Origin: Knufia peltigerae
Lineage: Eukaryota; Ascomycota; Eurotiomycetes; Chaetothyriales; Trichomeriaceae
DNA length: 64,000 nucleotides
Assembly: GCA_030247855.1 (NCBI GenBank)
Contig: JAPDRN010000120.1
Coordinates: forward strand, 38,718 to 102,717
Direction: 5' to 3'
Positions 1 to 10,324 of the stretch are shown piece after piece (the first letter of the stretch is position 1; each line of letters starts with the position of its first letter). The translations under genes were made by a program, and so were the position numbers. The notes under the pieces are model-generated. The model was not told the origin of the DNA, did no database searches, and worked only from the letters and a program-made list of their open reading frames with translations.

Positions 1-1203
1 CCGGTATTGCAGGAAGATATCCAGTTTTGGAACGACCAAGACCATGGCACATCATCAAAAGCCTCGCTGGCACTGGCAGCTTCTCTTTACGCAACAGCAA
101 TACCGTTTGCCATGCACGACGATCATCTATGTGCCACGCTAACTAATACCTCGTCCAGGAGGGAACAACTTTATTCGATTGCTGTTACAAGCATCCTCGA
201 AGAAGCTCACCGACCCTCCATGGAGCTCCTGCAGGCTTCTTTACTATTGCTACAGAAAGGCCCGACTGCTCAGCATTATGGATTGACCCCTGCATATGCC
301 TGGCTGACCTCCTTCGCGGTCACGATGGCGAAAAGTCTTGGTCTACAATATGACTGTAGCTCATGCAATATACCTGAAGCCGAGAAGCAGACCCGTACGC
401 GACTTTGGTGGGCGACATTTGTGATGGACACCTGGGTAAGTCTGGATTCACCGGGAGGACGCTCGATCAATCCTGATGACTATGATGTCCCTCCACTGCG
501 ACTGAGCGATGATGCGATAAGTGGACCTCATCTGGCCGGGCAAGAGCTCAATCATTTCTGCCAATTAGTTACCTTGAGCCGGCTATTGTCACAGATTCAA
601 ACCACGTATTACACTGTACGTGCTGCGAAAGACACCAGCGGAAACCTCTTCAGATCCTTAGACCTAGCGCGACCCATACGTGCAGAACTGGTTGAATGTC
701 ACCATCAGTTGAACAGCGGATTGTCATTCACCAGTGGTAACGAGACTGGTGTTCACGCATCGATTCATATCGCTAGCTCGGTGGTGTCGATCACCCTTTT
801 TCGAGCTCTTATTCGACCGATCCAGAATAGCGATCTGACATTCTCTTCATCCTTGGAGGGCCAAAGGTCTGCTGCCAGTGCTGTTTTGGCCGGCTCTCTC
901 AACTCTGCGAGAGAAGCAGTTCGTATACTGGAGAACATGGTGTCAGTGGTTGGACCGTGGAATTCATTTTGGCATTCCTGGTCCCAGGGCAACTTTGCAA
1001 TTATTAGTACATTCTTTGTACAATTGCTTTCCGTGAGCAAGTCGCAAGACATGCAACAGGACATGACATCTGAAGTTCTCGAGCTCGTGTCGCGTTGGAA
1101 ACGTGCCATACGCGTCGGAGCTGGCAATGGAGGCTGGGGACATTCATTGATGAGCCTGGCTTTGACCCGACTTGATGCCCTCCTCAATCATCTTCCGCCA
1201 TGA
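1..1203 (+). CDS. Fungal transcription factor, C-terminal part (cut by window start)
   Basis: The reading frame is open from the first base to a TGA at 1201-1203, giving about 400 residues without an initiation region, so the gene starts upstream. A putative acceptor (tgcag) lies at 8-12. The protein looks like the middle-homology (Fungal_trans) domain of Zn2Cys6 regulators: an early helical stretch, then the family hallmark RLWWATFVMDTWVSLDSPGG near residue 140-160, followed by the usual 'INPDDYDVPPL' segment. That region normally controls activity of a nuclear DNA-binding protein. The Zn2Cys6 cluster itself would lie upstream, outside the window. Target genes cannot be guessed, since nothing nearby forms a cluster. 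Confidence is high for the family and nil for the specific regulon. Confidence 0.8.
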   Translation, partial: PVLQEDIQFWNDQDHGTSSKASLALAASLYATAIPFAMHDDHLCATLTNTSSRREQLYSIAVTSILEEAHRPSMELLQASLLLLQKGPTAQHYGLTPAYAWLTSFAVTMAKSLGLQYDCSSCNIPEAEKQTRTRLWWATFVMDTWVSLDSPGGRSINPDDYDVPPLRLSDDAISGPHLAGQELNHFCQLVTLSRLLSQIQTTYYTVRAAKDTSGNLFRSLDLARPIRAELVECHHQLNSGLSFTSGNETGVHASIHIASSVVSITLFRALIRPIQNSDLTFSSSLEGQRSAASAVLAGSLNSAREAVRILENMVSVVGPWNSFWHSWSQGNFAIISTFFVQLLSVSKSQDMQQDMTSEVLELVSRWKRAIRVGAGNGGWGHSLMSLALTRLDALLNHLPP

Positions 1204-1847
1204 GAAACATGTCATATCTATACCTACGACTGCAGGATTGTTCTTGGGGCTCTTTCTTTTTTTGACAGCGATCAAATGGAATCTAGGCCCAACAGCGGAG
1301 TCGTCGAAACTTGCTCATGCCGAGATCGCCAAGACATTCCACTGTCGCCCAGGCCGCCTCGTTCCTCGGCAGACGCTTCTTGACTCCAACTTTGAGCACA
1401 TTTTCTCAGATGTTGTATTTCTGAATGATGTTCGAATACAAAGAACAAGACCAAACAAATACCAATGGCGGTGAGTTCTTCTGCTTGTATCTTCTAGCAA
1501 AGACCTCTTCCATGTTTCACGAGTCCCTTACGACCAAAACCCAATTCCCGGCGCGAACCACGGTTGTATTTCGTTCAATTTGGGTATGAGAGATGGTGGA
1601 TCTGCCAAGGTCATCCCACATAGCTGTCATGATCGCTCCCGAAAAGCTAGGATCAAATCTTCTGGTGGCTTGTGGTTTGTGAGCACTATACGGGGTCAAG
1701 TCATTTCGAATGTGATCAGAAAACGGTTGGTATAAAGATTAGGGGGGCGTTGCCTTTCAGAGTACTCATTTCTTCTTTTCCCATCCTCGCCATCCAGAAT
1801 TATTATCTCTCACCATCACCCATAACACTACAAACCTCACGGTCAAG
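1204..1847. other. Intergenic: 3' flank of regulator and promoter of Bim1-like gene
   Basis: No supportable gene lies here. The last 60 bases before the ATG at 1848 are pyrimidine/CA-rich (ctctcaccatcacccataac), as is common for fungal 5' untranslated regions. Short open frames here have no protein-like composition. Confidence 0.6.
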
Positions 1848-2641
1848 ATGTTTTCCAACTCACTCCTCCTGCTATGTCTGCCTGTCCTGACGTTGGCGCA
1901 TTTTGAACTGAACTTCCCACCATCACGTGGAAGCAACGATGAGAACCAGGCCACCTTCCCTTGTGGTGGCTATTCACAGACCCAGAACCGCACGCGTGTC
2001 TCGTCGACCGAAGTGCCCGTGTCTGTGAAGCTAGGACATACTGAGAACCTATTCCAAATTCTGTTGGCAATTGGCGACGACGTGGGAAGCTCATTCAACT
2101 ATGAACTCCTCCCGACCATTCGCGAAATGGGTCCTGGCGATTTTTGTCTTTCGAGCATTCCTGTTCCCAGCAACCTGAACATTACCGACGGCACCAATGC
2201 CACCATCCAAGTCATTACAAACAGTCATGACGGGAGTGGTCTTTACAACGTAGGTTTTTATCCCTTTACAATGGTCGAACAGTGAGCCTTGCGATACTGT
2301 GACTACTGAATCGCTAATGAATGGGTTGAAATGAGCAGTGTGCAGACATCACATTCACAACGACAAACCCAGAGACACCGTCGTCGTGCACGAACGGGAC
2401 TGGAATCAGTGCCACGCCTCTCTCAGGGAGCAGTTATACTTTTGCCAACGAGTCAAGTAGCCACGGAGATGGACACGGGTCAAGCAGCACGTCTGGAACC
2501 GCGTCCGGGACAGCAAGCAGCTCTGCAAGTGCCACTGCTGCTACGTCTTCGGGGTCTGGTCAAGGAAATGGTGCTCCCATGATGAGTGTCGGATGGGGTA
2601 TTTTGGGAGCTGCAGCTTTGGCTGGTGTTGTCATGTTGTAG
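1848..2641 (+). CDS. Bim1/X325-type LPMO-like copper-binding GPI-anchored protein
   Basis: Two exons, 1848-2249 and 2339-2641 (234 aa). The 89-nt intron starts gtaggt, has a gctaatg branch site and ends gcag, restoring the reading LYN-CADITF. Residues 1-17 form a signal peptide ending LTLA. Cleavage would expose His18 as the mature N-terminus (HFELNFPPSRG), the defining copper ligand of X325/Bim1 proteins. Conserved Cys in FPCGG, DFCLSS, CADITF and SSCTNG and the Asp of CADITF fit the same fold. A Ser/Thr/Gly-rich linker and a hydrophobic tail ending GAAALAGVVML give a typical GPI-anchor signal. Known members bind copper at the cell surface and act in copper acquisition or wall biology rather than polysaccharide cleavage. 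Family assignment rests on these motifs, and the role is inferred. Confidence 0.88.
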
Positions 2642-2831
2642 ACAAAGTCAGAATGATGGAGTAGCAACTTTTGAATGAAACAGCGGAAAGGTAGATACGA
2701 CTAGAAATGTGTATGGCTTGTCATATGACGTGATGTGATGAGACGAGACGGGCTTTTTTAGATGGACACTTGTATGGTAGTGTAAAGTCCAACATTGGCC
2801 ATGCCTTCGTCTGTACTGAAACACTCTTTCA

Positions 2832-3524
2832 TTACAATCTTCCCAAATCCAATGATCCATAACACAACAGGAACACAACTGCCGACAATCCGATCAAGGT
2901 CCAATGTTCGAAATGATAAATCCTCATGATCATTTGTGTCCAAGTATAATAAACCACAAAGGCATCCCAATTTTCACAATATGGGGCGTCACTATCATTG
3001 TCATCGTTGTCGTCGTCGTGGTCGCTGATGACATCCTCGACATCTTCCCCGCCGCCGGATGTGGTATCACCATCATCCTCGCCGGTTGTTTGAGTAGTTG
3101 TATCATCACTCGTCATTTTCGTGGTTGCCTCATCACCCATCAAGGTGGAGGAAGGAGTTGTGGATTCTTTTTGTTTCCGAACAAGTGCGTTGGGTCTCCC
3201 GACAGGCATGAGTGTTCTGGTTCTTGTGTCGGCCAACGTTGACACTGATCCGTTCGGTCCGTTTGCGTCCCCTTGTTCGACAACATCGTACCTGGTCAAG
3301 GGTCTCTTCAAAGCTTTGCACCCTGCACAGGTATTGTTGTATACCCTGGTCCAGTCGTCCGAACGTTTGATGACTTGTTCCTCACATCGACCCGTCAAGA
3401 CCATACCATGACAAAAGGACCGGTAATTTTTGTCGTCACGGATGTGCCGACGGCAATGAGTACAGTGACGAGATATGGGTCCTTTGAAACAGGGGTTTCG
3501 AGGTCGGAATCTCGACCAGGGCAC
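2832..3524 (-). CDS. Hypothetical Cys-rich, acidic, C-tail membrane protein
   Basis: An open frame of about 230 codons ends with TAA at 2832-2834. It begins at a GTG. The first in-frame ATG is at about 3404 (190 aa), but a Cys/His cluster (HCTHCRRH, SFCHG, GRCEEQ, NNTCAGCK) lies partly upstream of that ATG. A 5' exon with an intron near 3500 is therefore likely. After the cluster comes a Thr/Asp-rich acidic linker with runs of Asp, a short Cys-containing segment and one hydrophobic helix (LIGLSAVVFLLCYGSL) ending close to the C-terminus. That layout fits a small zinc-binding-like domain facing the cytosol, tethered by a tail anchor, but no family is recognised. The 5' end overlaps the dispersed repeat at 3483-3610. 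Confidence 0.5.
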   Translation of the reverse strand: MPWSRFRPRNPCFKGPISRHCTHCRRHIRDDKNYRSFCHGMVLTGRCEEQVIKRSDDWTRVYNNTCAGCKALKRPLTRYDVVEQGDANGPNGSVSTLADTRTRTLMPVGRPNALVRKQKESTTPSSTLMGDEATTKMTSDDTTTQTTGEDDGDTTSGGGEDVEDVISDHDDDNDDNDSDAPYCENWDAFVVYYTWTQMIMRIYHFEHWTLIGLSAVVFLLCYGSLDLGRL

Positions 3525-3610
3525 TTTCCATTTCCATCTTTGGACCTGAGCGTGGCCCTGAGCCTCGCCGCTTCAACCTGAGCCTGTCCGGCACGTGACT
3601 GATCACGGTG
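3483..3610 (+). repeat. Dispersed 128-bp repeat, copy A
   Basis: This stretch matches 11552-11679 in the same orientation, base for base over most of its length. Shared blocks include gtcggaatctcgac, tccatctttggacctga, cctgagcctcgc and gcacgtgactga. The copies differ by scattered substitutions and at least one single-base indel, so they do not share a reading frame throughout. No terminal inverted repeats or target duplications were seen. It may be a remnant of a mobile element or of an old segmental duplication. Confidence 0.75.
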
Positions 3611-4116
3611 TCAATTATTAGCCTGAGCAACGGATCAACCGTGCCCATATCCGGGGCAGCGGCCCTGTAACCGGCACCTGCCTGTTAATTGCCAATATTA
3701 TCTCCAAGCAATGTCTCCAGCCAAGCCCGTATGCGGACTAGGATGAGCTTGATAGAGTACAAGTACTTCTGGCTTTGCAGCCATCCTTCGGTCCAGCACT
3801 CCCACAGCGCAAGCTGTGCTTCAACCAAATCCTTCACCTCGAATTGCTGTCCGATCAGCTATGGCTCCTCTACCTGTGCTTGAGCATGATTCCGCTCCCC
3901 TCCTTCCTGTGGACGACAAAGCAAAAGAGAGGGAAGAGATGATCGAGAATACCAAAAGGCTTCGGTGCTGTTTTGCACCTTCAGTGCTAAAGTATTGCCA
4001 AACGTTACCGCCAATATTGCGTACGAAAAGGCTTGTGATAGGGAAATGCATTGACCAAGCTCCCACGGAACACTTTCTCAAGCCACATTTGCCCGACTAT
4101 CCCTCAGCCTCGTCAC
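3611..4116. other. Intergenic
   Basis: No gene is supported. The open frame on the + strand around 3816-4145 overlaps the last exon of the CorA-like gene on the other strand and has no coding character. Confidence 0.5.
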
Positions 4117-6201
4117 TCAGACATCACTCAACTCTGCGGCAGTAGCATCCTCCAACCTGGACGCCCTAATCCCCTGCCTGGCCTTCCAAAACTGGTAGAA
4201 TGCGAAAGCAAGGGCGGTGGCCGGTATGGTCAGAGCCACCCAAAGCCACACTCTGGAAGCCTCTCCCATCCAGGAATTCTGGCTGAAGAACGGCATGGAT
4301 AAAATTGCCTGTGATGAGGTCAGCACAGGATATGAAAGTTTACGTGGGAGCAACTACCGCGAACGACGTTCCGGGCAAGAAGAATGTGGTCAGGATCGCA
4401 ATCTGATAGAATGGGTCAGCACGGCAAGAACAGTTACTGCGGGCAGTTCATACTGTCTTCATAGCAGCACTATCCTTCTTCATTTCCTCCGCAAGCCTCA
4501 TCGACATTCTCGCTTCGGCGCGAGATGCTTTCAGCATCCTATTCATTGCTTTCCCGTTCGCAACCATGACCTTGTCATTTGACACCTGGATATTGTTGAA
4601 CAGCTTCCAAAAGTTAGTTTAACTGACTCATAGGAGGAAAATATCGAGCTACAAACCAATGCAAGGATGTTTTGAGTTTTGTGCTCCAATTCTTGTCTGA
4701 AAACGTTTATATCCTGCAGTTGAGATCGCGTCTGGGCCATCGCCAATACTGTGTGCTGCCGTAAGCGCGCCTGGAGAGCGTCATCCCTAGTCCCCTTCCC
4801 GGTATGGTCATAAAGTTCCACGACCTCTTGCCCGACGTGGTCGAAAATATCAGCAAGCCTTCCGAGCTCCGAGCCATATCGGTGAAGATGGGCTGTCATG
4901 GTATGCAAAGTCTTGTTGAGGTTGTTGTTGAAATCCTCCCTTTGCGATTCCAGATTGTTGTCCATCTGGTTCTGAAGGCTTTTTTCCTATCGAAGATTCA
5001 GCTTAAGTGTCGTTGACAATCACCGCCAAGTCAGAGCCGTACATGAGCAATAAGCTGATTGTTGAAGCTGCCGAGGACATTGTTCCAGAGTCTCAGTGCG
5101 CTGGTCAAGTAGATCAGATGGACGGAAAAGTGATTATGTTCTGCTCCAAAACGCTCATGACTTTCGAGCACTTTTCTAACGCGTCGCTGGGGCTCTTCGA
5201 CCACTCGACTCCATCGCCCATCCTGAAAACTGATAGCAACCACTGACAGTTGATCCGTCGTCAAGTTGTGCTGACTGTAGATTCCAATGTGCGATCCGCG
5301 TACATCAACCTTCTCGTCCGGGAGATGGAGGTAATGAAAGGGATCCATCTGATTGCTGCCGGCCGTGCTGGAAGCATGGCCTTTCTCCGTGTCCGTGCAT
5401 TGTACCTGCACGCGAACGGGGAGAATGTACCAGAAATCGCGGAGGTCTTTACCGTCGTCAGACTGCAAGATTCGCGATCCTCTGCCAGATGGTTGATAGA
5501 AACGGGAGATTGCGCCTACGAATGCAGGTGGTATGCCGAGCTCAGAGAACAACAAGCGGAATGCAGGAGGGGCGATTTGCAATTTCTTCGAATCCTTTGG
5601 AACATTTCTGACATTTGACTTCATCAAGAAGCGATTGATGAAGCTTTGAGACCCTATTGTCAGCCAATGTATGTCATAGCAATGCCAATGAGCGACTTAC
5701 TAGAAGCGCTGAGACACCTTCTGGCCAGGCTGGGGGCAAATCAGCAGTAATCCCTACCACGCTACAGACGTTTGATCTTTACCTGCAACGTTCTGGCGAG
5801 ATTCTTGAGATCCAGTACCTCATCTTCTAAGGCTGTGGAAGTCAGCAGAAGGAAAGATTATTCATGCTACAAAAGCACTTACCTCTGGTCTCTGAAGAGG
5901 TACTAAGATATCTGACAGCTGTGGTCTGTCCAAATTCTTCGGATTCGAGCTGCTCCAGGCCAAATTGAATATCGATTCCGTTCTCTCTATTTTGCAAGAA
6001 GACATGGATTAGCTCATTAGGCGTTCAACATTACCTGCAGAAGGCGGCGCCGTGACGCCGCCGCACTCACAGATCAGGAGCATATTGTTGTGAATTGAAA
6101 GGCCACTCGGTGAATTCTGCCAAGCTGCTTCGGGGGCTGCTTCGCTGCTTTCCGGCCAGAGATCGTCTCGCCAGCGCGTCCTCCACTGTTAGAAAACTCA
6201 T
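4117..6201 (-). CDS. Fungal CorA-like membrane protein, nine exons
   Basis: Exons in transcription order: 6201-6071, 5986-5883, 5832-5783, 5729-5701, 5643-5043, 4986-4657, 4603-4454, 4402-4358, 4308-4117 (543 aa). Phase is consistent at every junction, and introns are about 49-84 nt. The weakest choice is the AAAG acceptor before 5643; a TAG acceptor ten bases earlier would need a different upstream donor. The N-terminal half carries the fungal CorA-like domain (MKSNVRNVPKDSKKLQIAPP, then FWYILPVRVQVQ). A coiled segment follows, and the C-terminus has LFNNIQVSNDKVMVANG plus two hydrophobic helices (FLPGTSFAAILSMPFF and VWLWVALTIPATALAFAFY). The GMN signature of true CorA magnesium channels is absent, as is usual in this fungal family, so transport is unproven. 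It probably sits in a cell membrane. Confidence 0.8.
6043..6062. other. GC-rich perfect hairpin in intron 1 of the CorA-like gene
   Basis: GGCGGCG (6043-6049), a six-base loop and CGCCGCC (6056-6062) form a perfect 7-bp stem. It lies eight bases inside the intron from the gtgagt donor at 6070 on the minus strand. Confidence 0.7.
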
Positions 6202-6657
6202 GACTCCCACATGTCCATACAGACCCTAGAACATGATGTTCTTTCGTGGAACCGTTTTGTACAAGTTAGCTCTGTTTGAAGGCCCTCGCCATTGAGGCTC
6301 CTCACGTTGGTGAGTCTGTGAGGCTGAGCTGCGGTTCCGGCGCCCATGCCTGCATCAACGAGAATTTTGGCGTGAAGGGGCGCGTTTCTAGCCACTGAAC
6401 ATGAGCCTCGGCCTCACCTGTGTTTTCTTCCGCTGCAGCTGCGCCCCAGAAAATCGCAGTCGGTGGCAAGAGTGTGCCATGGCCGGACCTATCCATGCGA
6501 TCGGCTGAGCAGCCTAATCCAGGCAGCTCTCAAGAGCTTGCATAGCCACCACCAATTCCGAAGACTTCGGATCTCGTGCTGGAGCAGGCGCATTACAGAA
6601 TCAATATTCCAACGGGGTGTCGAACATCAAGTTTTATCTATCTGAACATGGAACAAC
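6202..6657. other. Divergent intergenic region
   Basis: This 456-bp stretch lies between the CorA-like gene start (minus) and the hypothetical gene at 6658 (plus), so it probably holds both promoters. No clear gene or named motif was seen. Confidence 0.5.
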
Positions 6658-7704
6658 ATGGCATACTTGGATGCTTTCCCTTCAAGCTGGTCACGGAAAA
6701 GTACAGCGCCTTCTGGGGCGAAACGTAATGATGACTCCGGCATTGTCATCGACGAAACACCCACCACCTTCATACCCACGTATGGAAAATTTCAGGATGA
6801 TGACAAATCAGAGTCCCTCTCAAACGACGGTTTTAATGAAGCCCGTGACGTTGGAGGGCTTTCAGACGAACGTGCAGATCCCACGGCGGATCTTGTGGCG
6901 GCGGGAATCATCGCACGTGACTATGCATATATGACAGACAGCCTCACCGCGAAAGAATCGCTCACGACGACCGGCCGACCAGCATTGGGCCTTGGTCGTC
7001 AAGCATCAGACTTACCGAGAAACAAATGGGACGAAACGTCCACTCTAGCACGAGGACCTCATCCACAACAGGAAGTAGCGGCGGCGCCCCTCTCAGCTGC
7101 AAGCAGGGTGATGTCGACAGCATCACAACTGGGAAAGGAAACGATCGAGAGCGATGGCAGAACAGCACAATATCTTTCTGAATTTCCAGAGAGTTGGTTG
7201 CAGCCGAGAAGGCCCAACAAGACCGCTCATAGCCCGATCACCGAAAGTCATCAACGGAGGAAGTTGATGGAGTTTGCACCACCCTCCTTTCAGCAGCATG
7301 AGGAATCAACGCCGCTATTTCCCACTAGAGACGACAGCAGCAACACGCAGGATCGCGGAAGTCGAGGCGACGTGATGCCACGTCATCCGGGCAAACGCAG
7401 CGAAGCGACGTTCGTTGCCCGCGGACATTTCGAGTTGACTGGTGCCGCTGCTGCCATCTCAGCCTCGTCGCAAAAGTTTGGAAATGTCACGGAAAGGACC
7501 AAAGCGAAGGGGTTATACGCCACACCTTTCCCGAAGATGAATCCGATAATTGTGCACGACAGTCAAGCACGAGACTCGCACCAGTCTACGACCAGTACCT
7601 CATCGATGGCCTCGAATTATTCGACAATGCCTGGTTACCATGATTCACGATCCTCCCACGGCGACACGCCTCCGACATTTCGAAGGATGGCCAGCAACGA
7701 TTGA
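6658..7704 (+). CDS. Hypothetical disordered protein
   Basis: One uninterrupted exon from ATG 6658 to TGA encodes 348 aa. The protein is rich in Ser, Thr, Pro, Arg and Asp, with no signal peptide, no membrane helix and no recognisable domain. It carries many phosphorylation-type SP/TP and RxxS sites and ends in a Ser/His-rich tail (TSTSSMASNYSTMPGYHDSR). The long frame without stops, the protein-like local segments (PALGLGRQASDLPRNKWDE, LYATPFPKMNPIIVHDS) and a proper start make a real gene likely. It may be a regulatory or scaffold protein, but nothing in the sequence says which. It is transcribed away from the CorA-like gene and converges with the VWA gene downstream. Confidence 0.6.
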   Translation: MAYLDAFPSSWSRKSTAPSGAKRNDDSGIVIDETPTTFIPTYGKFQDDDKSESLSNDGFNEARDVGGLSDERADPTADLVAAGIIARDYAYMTDSLTAKESLTTTGRPALGLGRQASDLPRNKWDETSTLARGPHPQQEVAAAPLSAASRVMSTASQLGKETIESDGRTAQYLSEFPESWLQPRRPNKTAHSPITESHQRRKLMEFAPPSFQQHEESTPLFPTRDDSSNTQDRGSRGDVMPRHPGKRSEATFVARGHFELTGAAAAISASSQKFGNVTERTKAKGLYATPFPKMNPIIVHDSQARDSHQSTTSTSSMASNYSTMPGYHDSRSSHGDTPPTFRRMASND

Positions 7705-7900
7705 CGACAAGTGCAAGTGAAATTTATTGGGGACAACATTCTTTATTTCACGCGGAAAAAGCTAGTATCTGGAGAGGTTCCAGGTTTTGAACAGATCTGG
7801 CGCCTATTTGCTCCCGACACAAATTCCAGGAAACCCCTTTTGAGATTTTGGGCATTAAAGTTCTTTTGAGATGTTTCACTCATTCAAATTCCGCCTTCGT

Positions 7901-10324
7901 TTAGGTCGCTGGGACTAACGGTGGTGAAAGATTTTTGACAGATTCGGCGACGTGCTTGGAGGAAATTTTCACAGGGTCTTTGAACACTCCATCCAGATCC
8001 TTGTTTCCTCTGAGAGCTTGAAATCTTTGCCAAGGGGAGAGGTTCGAGTCGCTTTGTCGGGCAAGGAAGTGCAAGAAGATGCAGAGCGCTGATGTGGCTT
8101 TCTGCTCCAGTATTTGGAATGAGTTGCCAAATGCGCGCAGTGCCACAACATCACCTTGGGCTAGCATATGATTGGCCACAAGAAAGTCCAGGTCAATGGA
8201 GGTCTTCATGTCTGAAGGTGATAGTCGATCCCCAAATAGAGATTTCCCGAGGTCGCGAAGACTTTTAAGTGAGTTTTTGCGAGTTGCTTTGTCTTGAACT
8301 GTAACATCCTTCTCGAGCAAGATCTCTGCCATCTTGTAGTAGGCTAGAGTTTGCCCATGTGAGCTCAGATAGTCGTGGTAGTGTTGGGTAATCTGATAAA
8401 GCAATCGTTGCCAAACTTGGTTTCGTAGGTGGAATGGGTGAAGACGCGCGTCCTGTGCGTACTGAAGCGCAAATATCATCACAACAAATCCAGGAAGCGG
8501 ATATTGGAATAGGTCCTCGGCCTCAGGAAGGTGGGCTCTCTTGAAGCCAGTCTCTATTGCATCCTTGAGTGATATGACCTTGTTGGCTGACATCTGCGTT
8601 CCCAGAATAGACAGCTGGTCTTCCGGACATCCAGCATTTGACAGGAGATCCTTGCAAGACCATCTGATGGCGTTTCTGAGCAGCATATGAGTGCCTTTGT
8701 TGCTAGGCAACCTTTGTAGAGTGTTGATGAGGATCGCAAGGAATGCCTGAGGCAGATCGTCTTCGGAAAGTCGATTTTGTAAGCCTATCTTCAACTGTTT
8801 CTTATATGCTGGCGCATTGATAGCATATGTAACGAGTGGAATGACGCAAGATAGAGTTTCTTCAAGAGGAGTCTCGCCTTCTTGGGCAAGGTGATAGGAA
8901 CAAGCGTCGCAGCATATCGAGGAGGAGACTATATCTGTCTCTGGAAAATTGCCAACCGCAAGTGGATAGGTGAGAGGCATCGCAGCGCCAGGCGGGGGAA
9001 AGCCAGGTGTGCTGTGCTCAGACGGAGGCGCACGAAGCAAAAGAACTAGGTTGGTGTCGTCGTTTTCGCAGAGCTCGCATTTGCCCAGGAACATAGCCTC
9101 CGATGCGGCGGGGGCTTTGAAGCCGGGTGTAAGCAAAGGTGGTCGGTTGAAACGCTGGGGATTTGATTGAGGCATGCTGGGCATGATGGAGTTTAAAGAT
9201 CCACCACGACTCGTGCTATCGGATGAACGAGTGATTGCGGCAACGGAGGAGCGATACCTCCTTTCGTCGACGTTCTGATTTGCCGCGGGACTGCTATATG
9301 AAGATATGACGTTGCTTGATTGTCTGAGTTCGTCCTGGAGCTCCAGCATTCTTTCCTGCGTGACACCTGAATTCATTTCTTGGAGGATTCTCCGGATTGA
9401 GTCCATTGCTTTTCTTTCGAGATCTGTTTGGGGTCTGAGGGGAGAGGAACTGGGGTCTGTGAATGGCTGGAGCCACTGGCGAAAGGCATCTGCATCGCCA
9501 CGGGTCTGAGCAGTGAGCATGATCGATTTGAGATTATCATCATCTTTAAAAATGCGGTCGATTGTGGTCTCATCATTGAGACGGCCTTGGAACAAATCTC
9601 TCAAGTTCAAAACGAGGCCATCGGGTAAGGCAATTTCATCTTGTGATAGAGCTCGGGGAGCAGGGATCGAAATGCTTGCCAGATCTGTAAACTGGATTTT
9701 CGGAAGATCTTTCCAACCGGTGTTCTCGTCTAATATGGGCTGGCTTTGACCGTGCAACTCAAGAACCTGAGTAAACCGTCCCGAGCATTGCAGCAGGTAG
9801 AGCGTCCTCGAGACCGTGTCATTGAAAAGGAAGAGACAGTCCGGTGCCGCAGCAAATATGGAAACGCCCACGGAGATATTGCACGAGGCCGGTCGATTCC
9901 GCGCTGGGCCGAATATTACTACGACACATGCCGTGCCGTGAAGTCCATTTGCAGCTATCCTGCGTGAAAAGTCTTGTTTGGAGTTCTCAAAGATTTCTCC
10001 GTCGGTGAGGAGAAACCACATGGTAGATCTCTGCAGAGTCTGGCGACATGGGTCATTTCCGAGCAGGGAGGCGGGTTCGGTCCCGCCGTAAGAGTCGAGA
10101 TTTGCCAAGCCGGACAAGGGAATAGGGTTTCCAGCCTCACTAGCCCAAGGTAGGATCCGTGCCGCTGAACGGGCAGAGGGAGAAAGCTTTGATGAGATGT
10201 CGAGGATGGCTTGCTGTTCCAAGCGTAAGATACCACCCACAGACGTACTTCCCGAAGTGTCTATGGCGAAAGAAATGGTGCAATCTTCAAACTTGACCTT
10301 GGGTAGAGGGGTCGTCGACTTCAT
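7901..10324 (-). CDS. von Willebrand factor A domain protein
   Basis: A single exon from ATG 10324 to TAA 7901 encodes 807 aa. The N-terminus is a VWA domain (about residues 10-180) with the MIDAS motif DTSGST at 22-27 and the LLTDGE strand near 105, so a divalent-metal site is likely intact. A Ser/Pro-rich linker follows around 330-400. Two CxxC knuckles (CELCENDD and CCDAC) about 60 residues apart could bind zinc. The C-terminal 350 residues are helical and lack a recognised domain. No signal peptide or membrane helix is present, so the protein should be cytosolic or nuclear. VWA domains usually scaffold protein complexes, and the partner is unknown. The domain call is secure and the function is not. 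Confidence 0.82.
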   Translation of the reverse strand: MKSTTPLPKVKFEDCTISFAIDTSGSTSVGGILRLEQQAILDISSKLSPSARSAARILPWASEAGNPIPLSGLANLDSYGGTEPASLLGNDPCRQTLQRSTMWFLLTDGEIFENSKQDFSRRIAANGLHGTACVVVIFGPARNRPASCNISVGVSIFAAAPDCLFLFNDTVSRTLYLLQCSGRFTQVLELHGQSQPILDENTGWKDLPKIQFTDLASISIPAPRALSQDEIALPDGLVLNLRDLFQGRLNDETTIDRIFKDDDNLKSIMLTAQTRGDADAFRQWLQPFTDPSSSPLRPQTDLERKAMDSIRRILQEMNSGVTQERMLELQDELRQSSNVISSYSSPAANQNVDERRYRSSVAAITRSSDSTSRGGSLNSIMPSMPQSNPQRFNRPPLLTPGFKAPAASEAMFLGKCELCENDDTNLVLLLRAPPSEHSTPGFPPPGAAMPLTYPLAVGNFPETDIVSSSICCDACSYHLAQEGETPLEETLSCVIPLVTYAINAPAYKKQLKIGLQNRLSEDDLPQAFLAILINTLQRLPSNKGTHMLLRNAIRWSCKDLLSNAGCPEDQLSILGTQMSANKVISLKDAIETGFKRAHLPEAEDLFQYPLPGFVVMIFALQYAQDARLHPFHLRNQVWQRLLYQITQHYHDYLSSHGQTLAYYKMAEILLEKDVTVQDKATRKNSLKSLRDLGKSLFGDRLSPSDMKTSIDLDFLVANHMLAQGDVVALRAFGNSFQILEQKATSALCIFLHFLARQSDSNLSPWQRFQALRGNKDLDGVFKDPVKISSKHVAESVKNLSPPLVPAT

